From NCBI GenBank assembly GCA_017590115.1, contig JAGGNK010007448.1, positions 4,380,815 through 4,444,814 of the forward strand: a stretch of 64,000 nucleotides of DNA, read 5' to 3'. This DNA is from Montifringilla adamsi. Lineage: Eukaryota; Chordata; Aves; Passeriformes; Passeridae. The position numbers and the translations under genes were made by a program. The notes beneath the pieces are model-generated. The model did not search any database and had not been told where the DNA came from. It saw only the letters and a program-made list of their open reading frames with translations. How positions within the stretch are numbered: position 1 is the first letter of the stretch; the number at the start of each line of letters is the position of its first letter. Below, piece by piece: positions 25,451 through 39,049 of the stretch.

Positions 25451-28029
25451 ATACAATGGGGATCCTGCCTGGTACTTCAATGCAGTTGTCCTGCTGAGAA
25501 AATTACAGATAAACTCTTCATTTATTGTCCCTTTAAGGGAGAGCGGAAGAAAAGGAGAAAAGGAAAAAAATAAGCACCAAACTCAACAACTTCTAAGTGT
25601 TCATGGAAAAGTTGCTTTTTACCAGTCTGTTTCCAAAGGCAAATCCCTGGGGATGGAATCCTGGGTCACTCCTTCGAGGGCTGGACACAAGGACCCCTTG
25701 TTATGGTCTCTAGCATGGCAGTGACCTGGAGTCATGTCAGGTCAGTGGGACACCATCCCGTGGGCTTCTGGTGGCAAAGATGTGGCTCTACCTGCCCAAA
25801 ACAGCATCCAGGGATTTCCAGAACTCTCTGGAAAAATCACCACCTTTCCTACATCAGAGGATAACCATGTGTGTGGTGGCTCAGCCAGAGGAGGAGGCAA
25901 AGAGAATCACTGGGCACTCACTGGAACAGGTTACAGCAGCTGAGATGAGGGAGGAATAAAACCAAAATAACAATGAGGGAGTGGCAAGAAGAAGGAGATG
26001 GATCTCAGCTTCACCAGCCATGCCTTCAACAAATGTTTGAAAGCCAACCTTGCCTTAAAAGATTAATATTGCCCAGAGCCCACAAGTAAAATCAAGCAGT
26101 ACATCCAAGCTGCCAGGAGTCTTCAGGGCAGGCTGAGCTCCTGGATTTGGACAAGACTGACAACAAAACCTGGGAAAGGAGTCACTGATTCCCTTGTAGC
26201 TCCTGGAAGCACAAAGCTTGTTAAGCAGGGATGGATTTAGAGGGTGAGGGATGCCACACTGGGAGGGAAGAGGTGTTCAAACACTCCAGTGGAACAATAA
26301 TCCAGTTTCCATGAGCTGCATTCAGCATCATCATGGCCCCACATTTGAAATTAATGGTTGTCATGGATTAACCTGTAGGTTCAAGATGAAGTCACCACTC
26401 TCTCTCACATGACACTCAAATATATTTTCAGTCTGCCTCTTCCTTTTTGTCTCTAATCTGACCAGGTCCCTCCCTTTTTCAAACACACTTTGTTTCTTTC
26501 CCATTTGAAGACAAGCTGAGCTCTTCAAGTGTCATGCTGAAGGCACTTTGCTGTGTTTCAATATTCTTTTTACAATAAGGTGACCAAAAGTATGTATGTG
26601 GACCCTGTTCTGACAACAGAGCAGCAGTTTCTGCATCTGTGCACCTGCCCAAAAATCCAGAGCTGCTCTCCTGGCTGGTCCAAGGACCTGAGGATTCCAG
26701 CTATTCAGAAGACTCTTCATCTTTCCAAATTTGTATATCCTGGCATGATACCTTCCAGGAATTTAAATTCTGTTGCTGTGGCAAAAGCACACAAGCAATG
26801 TTCTTAGATCCTCCCTACACCTGTATTTATCAAGGGGTGGAAAAAAAAAGATGGAAGAAATACAGCAGAAATTGAAAGAACTCATCATTTCCTGAGATTT
26901 TCCTTGATAATATGGATGTACAGCACAGACCTTTTGAAGCTTTTAGATTTATTTCCTAAGGTTGCAAAAAGTAGCTGGAAGCCCTACTCCATTCAATATT
27001 GCTCTAACCTCCCCTTTGGTTTTGACAGTGATGGATTTTATCTTCTGCACTTAAAAAATCTTGCCCCAGACATGTTCTCTGTGAACAGCCAAGAGAAAAA
27101 TCAGTTTTTCTGTCCCCAGTTCTTGCTTTGGATGTTCCCAGCCCAGCCCCAGACACTGCTCCCCATCCTCATGTGGCTCTGGCCTAAAAAGGAGCAGGAA
27201 AGAATCAAGGAGAGTTGATAAAGAAAACATTTAGGAATAGGTGGTCCATGAGGAAGCTCGTGCCAGGCATATGAACCAAAACCATGGCCCCAGAGCTCCA
27301 GGAGTGCTTGGAGAATGATCTCAGGCACAGGGTGGGATACTGAGGCTGTCCTGTGCAGGGCCAGGAGCTGGGCTTTGATAACCCTTGTGGGTTTTCCCAG
27401 CTCAGGATATTCCATGACAGCTGGAAAAGCCATGGACACTGCAGTGCTCCGTCCAGGCTGCTTTCACAGCAGCAAAGAGGGAATTGCCACAAAGGCTCAG
27501 CAGCGCCTGGCTGACACACCTGCCCACCTGCCATCCCCCTCCAGGCGAGCTGGGACCCCCCAGCTCTGGCTGAACTCAGCCTTTCCTCTGCATTTCCTTC
27601 TCTGAGGGGATTTTTATTCTGATTCAGCTTCCTTCCACCTTGCACCCTGCTGCAACTGTTTGGTTAATGCTGCATGTGAAGGGAGAGCATCAGTTACTGA
27701 CTCACTCTCCTCACCCCCTGCAGCCCCCCGGGCTCTGTACCTGCCCCAGCACTCCAGCTGTGCCAGATGTTAATTGGGTGGGAGCAGGGCATCAGGAAGG
27801 ACATTATCACTGTTTTAACTCCATCCCTATTTCTCTTTATACATCTGTCTCCCTCTCTCACTTTTTCCCTTGTGCTCCTTCCCTTGACATCATAATTCTA
27901 GGGCTCCAATGGATCAGTTTTTAGAAGGTTTTTCTTCTCCTCTGCAGATACTTACTGCTTTGTCACAGCCTGTTTTACTTCAGAAATGTTTCTCCCACTT
28001 CTATAACTTTTTTTTTTTCTTTCAAAAGA
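25451..28029. other. Unique non-coding stretch
   Basis: I see no gene. Opposite-strand open frames at 27205-27645 and 27315-27605 are shadows of each other. A run of about 10 T lies near 28009. Confidence 0.6.
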
Positions 28030-28200
28030 TATAACTGCCAAAATGAAATCAAATTTAATGTAATTTCTATTTAAAAGACTTTGATTACAGGGGAAGGAGG
28101 AGGTTAAATGTCAATGAATGCATTGCTCCAGCTTTTATGAAAAGAATTTCAACTAATTGTTTCATATTATGCATAATTTTTCTATATAAAATTATTAGCC
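28030..28200. other. AT-rich block resembling conserved non-coding DNA
   Basis: Contains TTGATTACAGG, CAACTAATTG and TTATGCATAATTT words. The last is an octamer-like near-palindrome. No coding frame. Composition-based call only. Confidence 0.2.
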
Positions 28201-29640
28201 CCCAGAATGCTCACAAATTTCTTTGACATACATGACAATGAGTAAGAAACAACAAAAAGAAAATACTTTTAGTTTAGAAATGGGATGTGAGGACACCATC
28301 AGTGGTCCCACGATTGTTCCCTGTTTCTGAGGCTGGACAGGATCAGGGAAAGGGCAAAATTCCCCCCAGAACTGGGGCAGAACCTCCTGGATGGGGTAGA
28401 GGAGGCAGCAGTGCTGCCTGTGTCCCCTCAGAGCAGCTGAGGAGCCCCAGTGTGGATGATGTGACCCAAATCCATGGGAAGGCTGGAAATTGGGATAATT
28501 TGCTGTCTGTGTTTGCAGCACCTCTCTCACAACCTCTGCTGTTGCCCAGGGACCTCACCAACACTTCTGCTGCCCTCTTGACCCCCTGTGTGTTTGAAAC
28601 ACTTCTCCTCATTTGGCTTCCCCTCCACTGCCACCACTCTTGCTCCTGTGCTTCCCCCCCGGCTCTGTTTCATGCTGTGCATTGCACAAGCCTCCTCATC
28701 TGCTCGCTTGGTAATATCAGTTCATGCTTCCTTGTTCTGCTCATCCGTAGGGAAAAATTGTGGTGGAAATCATCAGCTGAGGAAATCACAAAGTTTGGGC
28801 TGTCAAGGTGTGTGTTGGGGAGGAAATCACAATTTTTCTCTAGCCAGTGAAGAGCCACCTTGATAAAAGGGTGAACTGGCCATCAGCTGGCTCTGAGCTC
28901 CAGACTCTCTAACTCAAAATGTCCCTGATGTTACAATAACAAGAACTAAACCTATCTAGGATGCTGCCAGGCCTTTCTTCCTCTCCATTTTAAACAGGGA
29001 GCAGGGAGGAGCAAAAACTATTCCAGCTTCTCAAAAGCAACAACCAAAGTCTGAGCCTAAAAATGCACAAAGGTTTGGCATTTAAATATCACAGCTGTAG
29101 CCTTCTTAGAAATACCAGAGATACATAATGAATTATAGATTGGGCTGAGCTGCAGAATTCCACCCCCCTGCTTGTCCTTTAGTGGAGTTCTGTTCTGACC
29201 CAGGGGTTTGGTTCAGGTCCATCTCTAATTCTGAGTTCATTCCCTCTGTGATCCCTGACTTTTGCTGCCCTCCCCCAGGTTTAACTCTGAATGTTAATGC
29301 ACTGGGAGGCATTGCCAGGCAAAGGGAGGTGATGCCAGGGCTTGAATGTTTTGCACTGGAGCTCAGGGTGGGGTTACAGAGCTTGAAGCTTGGGATGGCA
29401 TGTTTTGCTCTCTTTTAATTTTTTTTTTTTTAATTTTTTATTTGGTGTCTCTCTCCTGATCCTGTAAAAGCCTTGTCAACACTCTATATCACGTAAGTTT
29501 AAAATTTTAAGGTGCCCCTGGTCAGTGTTCATCAGTGTTGAAATTAAAGATGCCAAGAGAAACAGGGAAGATTTCAGTGTCCCTCAGTCTCAATACCAAA
29601 CCCCCATTTTTTACTCCATCAGTATGGACCACTTATTTTA
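28201..29640. other. Unique non-coding stretch
   Basis: No gene is visible. The 187-codon plus-strand frame at 28287-28850 has no known domain, and minus-strand frames overlap it. A T-rich run lies at about 29418-29440. Confidence 0.6.
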
Positions 29641-29662
29641 TTTATTATTATTATTATTATTA
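29641..29662. repeat. (ATT)n microsatellite
   Basis: About seven TTA/ATT triplets in a T/A-rich context. Confidence 0.9.
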
Positions 29663-29744
29663 ATTATTCCTTCTTCAGGCACCAGGACCTCATGACATTT
29701 TACACATCTCAGTATCTTGTCTATGTTTTCTTCCTTGGAAATAT

Positions 29745-29800
29745 CCCAGATGGAATAGCTGGGATGGGAAGGGACATCCTGTCCAACTCCCCTCTTTGTC
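29745..29800 (-). mobile_element. Possible CR1 3'-end remnant (reversed)
   Basis: GAATAGCTGGGATGGGAAGG followed by GACATCCTGTCCAACTCCCC resembles the reverse complement of a CR1 3' end, but with many mismatches. Confidence 0.35.
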
Positions 29801-32399
29801 TGGAATTCAGCCTTTCAGCCCTGGGAAACCTCATAAGGCTGTGCTGGGGCTGGGGTGAGGAAAGAAAGGTGGGCAGCAGCTGCTGGGCTTTGGGATTGAT
29901 GGCAGGAAAAGGATTTTCAGCAGAAGGAGAAGGTTCTGAGTCCCAGGGAACACTAAGTGAGAGCTGAAACTGCCACACTGCCTCTGCTCTCTGCCCTGGG
30001 ACTTTATATTATTTCCTATTGGATTTCTTTAATCCCTCCTCTCTTAGCTCCATTTGGAAAAATGTCTCCTGCAGATATAAAAGCAGGATAAATCACTCGT
30101 GACCTTCCAACATGTCAGTTTGTGTTTTCCTTCCACTGCTGCTCTTGGGCCAGCCCTGAGCAGAGCCATGCCCTTGTTTCCCCTCAGGACCAGCTTTACT
30201 GATTTTGGGACCTCATTTTCCTTTGGGTAAGGGTCTGCACACCTTTTTACCAGCACTGGTGCCCTTTCAGTAGCACTGGTAATGTTTGCACAGCCAGGAC
30301 AAGACTGGGGATAGCAAAGTTTTCATCCCAGCTTTCCCTGGTTATCTTTCCTCTGCTTCCTCCGTGGGGCAGGGGGAGCTGAGGACATCCCAGGGCCCTG
30401 GCACAGCCTCTTTGTGTGCCCTCCAGCCCAGACAGGGCTGATCAGCCATCATGTTTCTGGGAATTACCATGCAGGGAGGAAGATGCAGAGCCAGGCAGCA
30501 GCAAGAGCATTTGCCTCTGCTCCTTTGAGCTGCTTCCAGCCTCAGACCACTGAGTCCTGCCATTGCTTCCTGCTTTTTTTGCTGCCAGAGTCTTGTCTCT
30601 TGGGCATTGCTGGTGCTTCAGCATCAATCCTGCACAAGCATGGGCCACAGGTGGGCTGTGCACCATGACAGTCCCACATGTCACCCCCTGAGACCCCTCC
30701 AAAGCCCTTCCTGCCACTCTGAGGTCACAGTGCTGCTCAGCAGGGCCTGGGGCTGCTCAGAACCCTGGAGGAGGCCATGGAGAGGAGAGCTGGGACATGG
30801 GCCAGCCAAGGTCTGCTCCATCTTGGCAGTGCTGCCTGTAAATCCTGCCTCCAGGAGCCCTGCTTCGTCAGGCAGATGGAAAATGCAAACAGCCTGACCT
30901 TCCCAGGACCCTGACAGCAGTCCCAGTCCCAGACTAGCAGGAGGATTTAATCCTCCTTTGATAGGGCTCAGCAGGAGGATGGGGCAGACTCCAGAACGGG
31001 GATCTGCTCCTATCAGACATTCTCAGTGCCACCAGCAGGATGTCACCTCTGCCTCTGCTCTACACTGCTCGGGACAGATACAGACACAAAAAGTGTGACT
31101 GGGAAAACACACTGGTTTAGTATTTACTCTCTTTTGTTTCTCTTTTTCTGACCCAGAAACCTCCTTGTTGGAGTTTAGGGCTGTTGTGTGGTGGAAATTT
31201 TCATTCTTTCAGAGCCAGCCATTTTGTAGGAAGCTTTGAAAAAACAGATGGAAAAATATCTGGAAAAATATAAGAAAATAGAGAGTGAGATGACAGTGAG
31301 AACATGAAGGTGCCTCATCAGCTGCTCAGCCTTTTGAGACAGACATCCCCAGGAGAAGCTCAAATTAAAGGGCAGTCAGCTTGATGGGTTAAAAGAGCAA
31401 TGTCTGGAATTGTACAGCTAGAGATGGAAACCTCTACAATGGTTTTCAAAGGGCTCAAACAGGTTTTGTAGGATGATTCCTGAGCATGGCTTAACTTGTA
31501 AGCACCCACAGAAGAGCCAGCATGAGAGGTTTTCATTACTTGCAGCCAGAGGTTCAAGGCACTGAAGACACAGGACCCCACTGCTCTGGCTGATATGCCC
31601 AACTTCTGCACAGCATTTTCCCATCTTCATTAAAATCCCATTCACAGCAGTGAGACTGAGGGGTAATGTAGGGGAAAATGAATTGTTGGTGGCCTCTGAC
31701 AAAGGCACTGCTGATGTCAGTAAGGAGCAGCCAGCCACACGTGGTGCCTTGTCTTCACTGGTGACTTCTGTGGGCAACCTCATCCTGCCCAACACTCCTG
31801 AACTGCTTCTTCAGCAGGATCCAAACATTTCCAAATGGTTGCCATGGCCCTGGTCAGGAGCACCCAGCCCTGCAATGAGGAGAGAGTCTGTCTCAGGTTG
31901 AAAGGTGTAGCTGGGTGTGTATTCCATTGCCATCTGTCAGAGCTGGGGCAGTTCTCCTCTGTTCATGGGGCAGTTTTTTCTTTATCTCTCCCACAGCCAA
32001 TCCTCCCTCCAGGAGATCTCTGCTGTCCATGGCCACTGAGTGTCCCTGCATGGCTGATCAAATTCCAGCATCCCATGGGGAGATGCTCCGCCCAGGGCAG
32101 GAGCCAAGCATTCCTACCTGGATACAATCTGAGCCTGGAACAGCACAGCAGCCTTTGCCCACTGCATTCCCAGAGGAGCAGCTTTCTCCTGCCCTGCATT
32201 CCCAGAGGGAGAGCAGGCCCATCTCCAGCAGCCCTGGAGCTTCAGAGGAAAACTGCAGCCTTGTGCAGGATCCCTGCTCCAGCAGAACCACAGCTGGCAC
32301 TGCAGGAGGGCTGAGCCCCCATGGGATGGGACTGTGCCACCACCCTGACACACAGGGGTCAGCTCCTATTCTGACTCTGGCAGTGGTTTGTTTTCTTTT
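29801..32399. other. Unique non-coding stretch
   Basis: I see no gene. From 31835 to 32433 several frames are open in parallel, which reflects low stop-codon density in this GC-rich DNA. A 14-bp word TGCATTCCCAGAGG occurs at 32163 and 32195. Confidence 0.6.
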
Positions 32400-32539
32400 T
32401 TTTGAGAATTCCTATTCTCATACTTTTGCCTGAGAGTCTCTTAATTTCAAAATTATTTGGAGGGCCAGTGTTTACATTTTCCATTTCAGGGGAGGTTCCT
32501 GCCTTCCTTAGCAGACACCTGTCTTTTGAAACCAAGACA
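32400..32539 (-). mobile_element. LTR fragment, family shared with 39.5 and 51.1 kb
   Basis: Read on the minus strand, it starts with TGTCTTGGTTTC, runs through AGACAGGTGTCTGCTAAGGA and AGGCAGGAACCTCCCCTGAA, and includes AATTTTGAAATTAAGAGACT. The same order is found at 39505-39665 (minus) and 51098-51300 (plus). The shared TG start and conserved order mark an LTR 5' part. The rest of the LTR and any internal region are missing here. In passerines I remember such sequence as an ERVL-type LTR, which was not checked. Confidence 0.75.
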
Positions 32540-35500
32540 CAGTCAGAGACAGAGCCATCACACTGTGTTCCCTCCGACCTGCCACGGCTCATCCCAAGTG
32601 AGGTTTCATGGCTTTGTCCTTTTTGCATTTCCACTTCCCATTAAGCCTCCTCAGCCCTTTTATTAAGGTTTATTTTTACCTCAGCGCAAGAGGTTGGGAG
32701 CACGTGGCTCCAGCTTTGGCTGCTTGGCATTTTGTGAAGATTATGTCATGTGGCACTTCAAACCTCACCAAAAATAACTCCCTGTGCTCAGGAGCCACTT
32801 TCCTACCTGCAGAGACCACTGCTTCCCAAGCCTTTTGGGTTTGTTTTGGGGGGGATTGGTGGGAATGATGGGGTGGGGGAAAGTGATGAGCTGTGATTTG
32901 TTTCTGCTGTTCCAAGTGAAGAATCCTGATGGATTCCTCTCATCCTCTTTGCCATGGGAAGTGGGGAAGCAAATTAAGGCAACATCTCTGAGCACCAAGT
33001 AGGCATGGGGTTTGAAAAGAAAGTGCCTGGGAAGAGCTGGAGGAAAAAAAGGATTTGTTTTAGCAATGAGCAGTGTTTGGAGGGTATTAGGAGTGCCCTA
33101 GGGGAAATCAGATGGATTTACTCCAGCACACTGCTGAGTGAGGGCCCCCACTGAGCCCAGTGTGAGCTCCTCGTGCCCTCAGCAGGAGGGAGGGACCTGG
33201 TGGCTCCCAGCTTTGTCACAGGAGCTATTCCTTCCAGAAACAGAGCAGGAGCAGAAAACAGGGAGCCAAAAGGTTCGTCTGACCCCTCCTGGGCATGATG
33301 CCTCAACCCCAGCCATTGCCCACTTGCCTCCTGTCCTCCTCCAGCACAATTTGGTGACAGTGGCTCTCCCTGGCCTCTGCATGGGGACACAGAGCAGGAA
33401 TCAGCCATTCCACAGAAATTCAAGGGGAAAAATTCCTCCATTGCTCCGGCTAACCCCCAGCCGTGTAGAACCACGAGGGGTCTGGCTGCTCCCTGAGAGC
33501 CCTTCCAAGAACCAGCAGTCTGCTGAAAAAAATGTTAGTTTTCACCCCAAAGCAAGATGTCCAGGATAGCAAACCAAACAGAGCTGAAATGAATCAGTTT
33601 GGAATATGTTATTTTCAAAGCCTTTTCTCCTGAATCTTGACTTTTCTTTCAGAGAGAATGAGTGACATCTTAAACCTGGTTTTTTCTCCCATGAACGTCA
33701 AAATAAACACTGACAGCCTTATTTTCTGCAAACCATCTCTTTTTGTGGTTGGGGTTGATTTTTATTTATTTTTTGAACTGGCATAAATACAGTAAAGTCT
33801 TTCTCACCTATACTTTAAGACTTCTTTGCCTTGCAATCAGATATGGGAAGGAAAATGTTATTAAACCTGAAAATTCCCACTGAGCCACATTGCACTTAGT
33901 AGCAGGTGGCATCCAAATTCTACCCTTTTGGTTATTCTGCTGACCCTGTGCCCTCCACTGCCTGAGCAAGAGGATCCCATCCTGCTGGATTAACACCTCT
34001 GCCAGTTTCTTGGAGATCAGGGAAGAGAACAGCAGAAGTGACAGAGCTGGAGGTAGTCCTGCTCTAAACAGATAGCTGGGGGATTCATTTTGTTCATGAA
34101 AGTATTGATTTTTCATAAACTAAGAGCACAAAGAGTCATGGAAAACAATCAGTCCCAGTGTAGGAAGCTGAGAAATTAGACAGCACTCCAAGCCCTCGTG
34201 ATTGTGCTCAGTGCTGGCGTGTTCAGTTAAAAAAAGCTTTATTTACAGACTTCAAAAATATCAGAGGTGTGGTTCTAACACTGGAAGTTCTTTTACTCTC
34301 AAAGGGGAGGCTGTGAGTCTCCCATTCAGGCAGGAAACATCAGCAGAATCAGTCTCATGGAATTTCTTGTCTGATCTGCTTGTGACTATGCTGAATAGAT
34401 CCTCAACACAGCCTTTCATTTCAGCCTTTCAGCTGTTGCATTTTCATCCTGTGATGGGAAATGAGATATGCAAAAAGAGACAGACACAACAGCACTATTT
34501 CCTTCCCTTTGGTTTCTGTCTGCCTCTCCATAGAAATTCTAACTTCAATCAGGAGCTACAGAAGTTCAAGCCTGAATTAAAGTGTCACCTGCTTTCCAGT
34601 GAAAGTGATGAATCACTGGAAAATCGTTTTCAGGGAATGTGGTTAGATTCCTCATCCTGATACCAGTGTTAAAGGCTGCATGTCCCTGCTTAAACCATAA
34701 CTCAATTGAGGTTCATGCAGAAACCAGTAACTGGAAGAAATCTATGGCCCTGGTTATACAAAACAGCAGAGCCATAAATCACACTTGTCTCATGTCTGCA
34801 ATTTATGAAGCCATTACATTCAGAATTTGTTAGATTTCAAGTTTTGGTTCCAGTTCATTTTTATTTCAGCAGAAGAGAAGACAACAGCAAGGATTCTGCA
34901 ATTGTGCTTAAATGTAAGTGAAGACACTGTCAGACCGGGGTGGAAATCACATCTGCACCTGGAATTTTGGTGCCTTGTTAACAGCATGGAGCTGGAACCT
35001 GGATCCTTTCTGGGAGGTATTTGTGTAGGAATCTTGGATAAGCTGGGAACAGCTCTACCCCACACACGGGTGCACTCGAAGGCCCTGAGAAGGCAGCAGT
35101 GCCCAGCTGTGCCCAGGCTGACCTGAGCAATTCACACAACAAACCTGAGCTGCTCCAGCTACATCAGACTCCCTGTGCCAGGGCAGGTCTGGTTTATCCA
35201 CACAAGCACAGCCACAGTTTGTCCAGGACTGCTGAATATTTGGTATCCCTGCTAAAATCTATTTACTTTTCCTTATCTATGGATAAAACTTCCCAGCAGG
35301 GAGGGGAGAAAAAAAAAGAGACATTTTAGTGAAGATGCTTGTCAGCATAATGCTGCCCACCACACACAAGGATTTCTTTCTTGGGGCAGGGGACAAACCT
35401 TGGGTGGGAGATAACTGAGCTGAAATCCTGAATTTCTCTATCTAATTTGTATGGAAGCTGTTCGGGGTTTTTTTGAAGCACAGACCAGAGAAATAGTTCA

Positions 35501-36539
35501 GGTGACAGAAGCAGTGACCCTGGTAAACTTTCACTCTTGAGCCTTCTGGCTGTGTCTTTTCCTATTAGATGTGATTTTAAATAAACATGAAGGGACCAGA
35601 CAGGCCACAGATGAAGGTTCCTAAGCAACACAGATAAATCCACATCTGTGTTTAGAGGTGCAGACAGAACATCTCAGGACAGTTTTGAGTAAGTTTGGGT
35701 TGTTTTAGTTCCCCTTCCTTTCAGAGACACAGAGTACAGACCACCAGAAAGAAAAATAATAAGCAGTCTACTTTTCTGGGAACTGATGATTATAGGGGAC
35801 GGTAAAATGAGGGCCAGCAGGAAAGGTCTCCTCATTTTGAGGCCTGATGTGATGTGGCTGCTGATCTGTCATTTCCCATCACATCTGGACATTTTGGCAG
35901 CTGTCATGGACTGCCCAGGCCAGAAAATCCCAATGAGGTGGGTGATACAAGGCAGGGAGGGTGAACATCGTGATCAGGCATGAGGCTAAGATGGGTGGGG
36001 AGAAAAAGCAGGGCAGCCCCAATCTGGCAGAGCCTCAAGGCAGAGGATAAACCATGGCAGGGTGTAGAAACCAGCACAGAAATTTTGACATACTGAAAAG
36101 GCACCTTTTTGTGTGTGTGTTTGCTTTTCCCATGTTTTCACTCGCTCACTGGGAGATTTGACTCTGTGCAGATGGGAGGAAACGATTTTCAAACTGCCTG
36201 TTTGTAAGCCAGCTCCAAAATGACAGCGCTGCCACTGCTGCTTTTGTTCTAAACACCCAATTAAAGTGGCTGCTTGCACCTTCCTGCCAGATTCCTGTCT
36301 GCCAGCCCAAGAGGGCTGAGCAGCTAATGAGGCACAGCTCGGGAGCCACAGGCAAGGTGGGAAATCAGGAATTGCAGACTCAGCCCAGCCCCGTGGCAAG
36401 GCAGAGGGAGGCTGTGCCAGGGTGGGATCCTTCCTGGGCAGAGAGGGGCACACCTGGGCGGTGCCAGTGCCACCAAAACTCAGGGCAAAACCAAGGCCAG
36501 ACTCTGTTGGGTCTTTGTTTCTTTTTTGCTAGGGTCGGG
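32540..36539. other. Unique non-coding stretch
   Basis: No gene is supported. A 152-codon plus-strand frame (34202-34660) gives a plausible-looking polar peptide at its end but has no family signature. Confidence 0.6.
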
Positions 36540-37235
36540 ATTCAATGTGTGAGATGGTATTTCTTGTTTGGACTTGGATGTTTATTACTATATATTATTA
36601 TTTTTATTATAATATAAAGATATATTTCATATAGAATATATATTATATATAAATATAGACGATATATTTATATAATTAATATATCATATATATATAGTCT
36701 CTATATTATTTTTATTTATATGACATTTTTACAAACTGTAAGCTCTACAGTACTTCACTCTAACAAACTAAAATTAGAGCTGAATCTTTCTTTCTACCAG
36801 GTTGTTTAAGGATAAACTGTCTAATTAAGAAATGACACCTAAATTATTTTTACTTTTCACCTAATAACTAACTACCTGTGGCCTACAATGCAGACTTTTT
36901 AGTCTAATTACATAATACCACCCAAGTCCATGAAGAAGAAGGTGAAGGAGAAGGATCAGCCACTGCCTTAAAACCTCTATCTTGCTTTATATATATTACT
37001 ATATTCTAAAACCTTAAACTCTAAATTTTTTACTATGTGATATCACACACTTCTACTCAAACTCCACACCCACAATCCCAGTTCTATCATTCCATTTTGG
37101 AAGCCTTCTCGACAGCCTCAGGTCACTGCAGTGTTCTCCTGGGGGTCAGTGCCTGTCAGCACAGAAAGTCTGAATTCTCAGCAGCCAGGGTTCCAAGGAG
37201 ACTCCTTCTCCAGGAGACTGAAACAGGAGCAGCTT
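36540..37235. mobile_element. AT-rich LTR, probably passerine ERVK-type
   Basis: The block begins near TGTGTGAGATGGTATTTCTT, has a TATAT-rich core at 36590-36725, then CTGTAAGCTC, ACTAACTACCTGTGGCC and TACCACCCAAGTCCATGAAG. It ends in a more GC-rich segment with GTGTTCTCCTGGGGGTCAGT and TTCCAAGGAGACTCCTTCTC. This composition and order match my memory of LTRs of zebra-finch-type ERVK elements. There is no adjacent gag, pol or env frame. The exact ends, orientation and target-site duplication are not resolved. Confidence 0.6.
36590..36725. repeat. TATAT-rich core
   Basis: A dense mix of TATATT, ATATAA and TTATTA words inside the LTR-like block. Confidence 0.9.
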
Positions 37236-37599
37236 TCCCTGCACCCTTCCTGGCCACGGTGCAGCCAGCTCCTTGCTACAGGACATTCTTACTGCAGGAT
37301 GGAGTTTAAGATTTATTTCACGTGTAGGAAGCGTGAGGAGAAAAAACAAGAAGAAGCTGAGAGATGATGGCATCAAGGTGAAGGTGGTCACCAGAGTGCT
37401 GTGGGATGGAGTGAGTGATTTTTGGAGCAGATTAAATCAGGGTTCTCTCAGGAGCTTCTGAAAATCTGTTATGTCTCTGAGTCTGTATTTCCCCAGGAAA
37501 AGATGCAGGTCAGCAACTGGGGGGAGGAATCAATGGCAAATTTCCTTAATGAGTTTCAGAATTTTTTTTTTCTGCTGAGAGGAACAGAGTTTGAAAGAG
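37236..37599. other. Non-coding stretch between two repeats
   Basis: Nothing is recognised apart from a run of T at 37563-37571. Confidence 0.5.
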
Positions 37600-37840
37600 G
37601 GAAATTTAGGTGAGGTGTATGGCAGAAATCCTTCCCTGGGAGGGTGGGCAGGCCCTGGCACAGGGTGCCCAGAGCAGCTGTGGCTGCCCCTGGATCCCTG
37701 GCAGTGCCCAAGGCCAGGCTGGACAGGGCTGGGAGCAGCCTGGGACAGTGGGAGGTGTCCCTGCCGTGGCAGGGGTGGGAGGGGATGAGCTTTAAGGTCC
37801 CTTCCAACCCAAACCGTGCCATGATTTTATGATCCATGAT
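37600..37840 (+). mobile_element. CR1 LINE, 5'-truncated, young-looking
   Basis: From GAAATCCTTCCCTGGGAGGG at 37625 the sequence is the 3' untranslated end of a passerine CR1, ending with TTCCAACCCAAACC and ATGATTTTATGATCC. Over the first roughly 150 bp it differs by eye at only a few bases from the copy at 52896-53045. The two therefore belong to the same subfamily. No reverse transcriptase coding sequence is present. Confidence 0.9.
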
Positions 37841-39049
37841 GACTTGTCCTATGCCCTGATGACTCTGGTGACCCCATGAGAAAAATCTGTGCTCACCAAG
37901 CCCTGGAGAAAGATTCCTGATGTAGGCCAGAATAACATGTTCCAAATCTGCCAGCTTGTGAGGCAGGAAGCCCAGCTTTCCTCCTTTGTTGGGGGTGATA
38001 AGTCTTTCTTCTCCCATTGTTTTGAGCAGGACAACCTATATTTTGATGGTACTGACTTAAATGGCTGCCACTTGCCCCACACCAGACAGTGTGTGGTCCT
38101 CAGCTGTTTGTTACTTTTCTTGGTGTCCAGTGGATAAGGGAAAATTTATGTTCACCTTTTTATAAGCTCCTGGTAAAGGCAGAGCCTTGTGTTATGAGCT
38201 GCAATGCCCAGTGGCCTTGTCATTTATTGGGAATTAATGTCACCATTGCATCCTTTTCTTAAGGCTCGGTTCTAGCTGAAATGTGGTGATCTGAGAAGTG
38301 TTTGCTTCTCTTTGAGAGAGAGCTGGAGCTCTGCAAACAGGCTGAAAACATCCCCAAAGGGAAAATCCAGCTCAGCAAACTTTGAAATGAGCCCTTGAAG
38401 GTACAGTCTGTGTGTGTGGTGAGGACCTCTGATGTTGCCTCACCCCAGGCTGTGTGAGGCTGATCAGGTTTGATTGTGAGCACTGCAGGTGTTATTGATC
38501 ACCCTGATGATTGATGGGCTGGTCCCTGTCAGGGACTCATCTTTGATGTAATTGCATGAGTGATCTGCCAAGGCCAAGCTCGTTGTCCCCAGAAGTGCTA
38601 ACTATATTTAATATATACATGTGTCTGTATTTATAAAATTCCTTTCTCAACAGAGATTAAATTATTTCTGCATGCCTCTCCTGGGCTGTGGGGAAGTGCA
38701 GATCCATAAATCAGAGGACTGACAGAGATGAAGACCTGCAAGGTTGGGTGGTGTGTGCTGAACCCATTCCTGTTTGACACACTCCCTCTGGGGCTGAGTG
38801 CCAGGAGTGACATTGGGTTTGCCCTGCACAGATCCTGGTTTGGAATGTGGGGACCAAAGGAATCCCCAGCAGCAGGGAAAGTGACCCTCCTCTGAGCAAC
38901 TCAGCACAATGTTTATCCTTGCAAGGCTGGCAGTATGTATATAAATATATAGATATTATAGCTGAAGTGGCACCAGATGGATAATTGCAGCCCCTGAGTG
39001 CCTAATCTACTCTCCAGGACATGGGCAGTTTTCTAAGCCAACAAAACTT
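37841..39049. other. Unique non-coding stretch
   Basis: No gene or named repeat is visible. A short AT-rich part lies near 38600-38640 and another at 38935-38960. Confidence 0.6.

Noticed and set aside
28287..28850. 187-codon plus-strand open frame as a gene
   Set aside because: No recognisable family; three minus-strand frames overlap it.
36590..36725. Replication origin or matrix attachment region
   Set aside because: AT-rich composition alone does not support this; the tract sits inside an LTR-like block.
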